A stretch of DNA of 35,506 bases, taken from contig CACNRD010000010.1 of NCBI GenBank assembly GCA_902622795.1, forward strand, positions 1-35,506. The letters are read 5' to 3'. The translations under genes were made by a program, and so were the position numbers. Below, in pieces: positions 35,167 through 35,506 of the stretch (position 1 is the stretch's first letter; the number at the start of each line of letters is the position of its first letter). Below the pieces are notes generated by a model that did no database searches, had not been told where the DNA came from, and worked only from the letters and a program-made list of their open reading frames with translations. Origin of the DNA: an uncultured Pelagibacteraceae bacterium (GTDB lineage: Bacteria; Pseudomonadota; Alphaproteobacteria; Pelagibacterales; Pelagibacteraceae).

Positions 35167-35506
35167 TTATTTTTCCCAATCAAATCTTGGAAAAGAGTCA
35201 AAAACTTTAAAAATTCCCTCTGACCATTGATTACAAACCTTTGCATAATTTTCGTCTGTAACATTTAAACATTCAAGAGTAGACAGATTATTAGCGTCTT
35301 TTTTAAGAACCGCAAAATCAATCGGAGGCCCAACAGTAAGATCACTTTTTAAAGTAGAGTCCATTGAAATAAGAGCACAGCGAGATGCGTCACCAATTGA
35401 AACAGTTGGTTTTATAACTCTATCAAGAATTGGTTTACCATATTTTACCTCTCCAATTACAAGGTATGGTTTACTATCTGCTGGTCTTATATAATTACCT
35501 TGAGGA
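35167..35506 (-). CDS. Anbu/proteasome-type peptidase, C-terminal fragment (cut by window edge)
   Basis: The frame is open to the window edge and extends upstream of the ATG at 35364: it reads PQGNYIRPADSKPYLVIGE, then KYGKPILDRVI, SIGDASRCALISMDSTLKSD and LTVGPPIDFAVLKKD. These segments match Anbu, the HslV-related ancestral proteasome-like peptidase found in many Proteobacteria. About 112 residues are visible; the N-terminal catalytic Thr/Ser region lies outside. The Met at 35364 is internal, not the start. Anbu genes are often near transglutaminase-like, ATP-grasp and alpha-E proteins, which would lie beyond this window. It converges with the 2OG oxygenase with a 2-bp gap. Confidence 0.85.
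   Translation of the reverse strand, partial: PQGNYIRPADSKPYLVIGEVKYGKPILDRVIKPTVSIGDASRCALISMDSTLKSDLTVGPPIDFAVLKKDANNLSTLECLNVTDENYAKVCNQWSEGIFKVFDSFPRFDWEK

Overview
The window looks like a piece of the core chromosome of a streamlined alphaproteobacterium, most likely SAR11 (Candidatus Pelagibacter-like). The evidence is low G+C (roughly 30%), lysine/asparagine/isoleucine-rich proteins, very short or absent intergenic spaces, a CcrM-type adenine methyltransferase, and classic alphaproteobacterial neighbourhoods (mutY/DUF721/dsbA/smc; petABC; lgt-midA-pgeF-prs-rplY-pth-ychF; a petP/petR-like regulator pair next to ilvE). I see no mobile element, CRISPR array, prophage or foreign island. 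No gene-free stretch exceeds about 100 bases.

Layout. 1-1464 (minus): DUF721 (DciA-like) - DsbA-like thioredoxin - smc (cut by the window edge). 1465-3596 (plus): mutY and an FAD monooxygenase. 3593-6050 (minus): a family-4-like uracil-DNA glycosylase, rnhB and ccrM. 6062-9978 (plus): TPR lipoprotein-like exported protein, ispE, tRNA-Gln(TTG), cca-type tRNA nucleotidyltransferase. 9975-11757 (minus): trmL, hemF, greA. 11849-14405 (plus): petABC, the cytochrome bc1 complex. 14382-20326 (minus): lgt, midA, pgeF, prs, rplY, pth, ychF. 20359-20610 (plus): ubiK-like. 20588-22995 (minus): MarR regulator, OmpR-type regulator, EnvZ-type kinase. 23066-23947 (plus): ilvE. 23944-29683 (minus): uvrB, FolM-like SDR, folB, uvrC, pgsA. 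29720-31581 (plus): aspartate aminotransferase and a TIP30-like NAD(P)-binding protein. 31567-33536 (minus): trxB and a dihydroflavonol-reductase-like protein. 33558-35164 (plus): ELM1-like protein and a 2-oxoglutarate/Fe(II) oxygenase. 35167-35506 (minus): the C-terminal part of an Anbu-type proteasome-like peptidase.

How the genes work together. Genome maintenance is well represented (mutY, UDG, uvrB, uvrC, rnhB, smc, ccrM). Respiration is covered by petABC, the complex I assembly methyltransferase MidA, UbiK and HemF, with a petP/petR-like regulatory operon 8 kb from petABC. Translation quality and tRNA maturation are covered by pth, cca, trmL, rplY, ychF and greA.

Most interesting points. 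(1) The ccrM gene has a near-consensus promoter carrying GANTC sites, its own predicted target, in the spacer and across the -10 box. (2) Six of seven convergent gene pairs overlap, three of them by sharing one TTAA as both stop codons; the mutY/DUF721 divergent pair shares one CATATG as both start codons. (3) Several predicted promoters place the start of transcription within about 0-10 nt of the ATG. (4) tRNA-Gln ends three bases before the start codon of the CCA-adding enzyme. (5) The UDG lacks the expected Fe-S cysteines and the usual His. (6) An ELM1-like protein is translationally coupled to a 2OG oxygenase of unknown target. All functional calls come from reading motifs; no database search was run.
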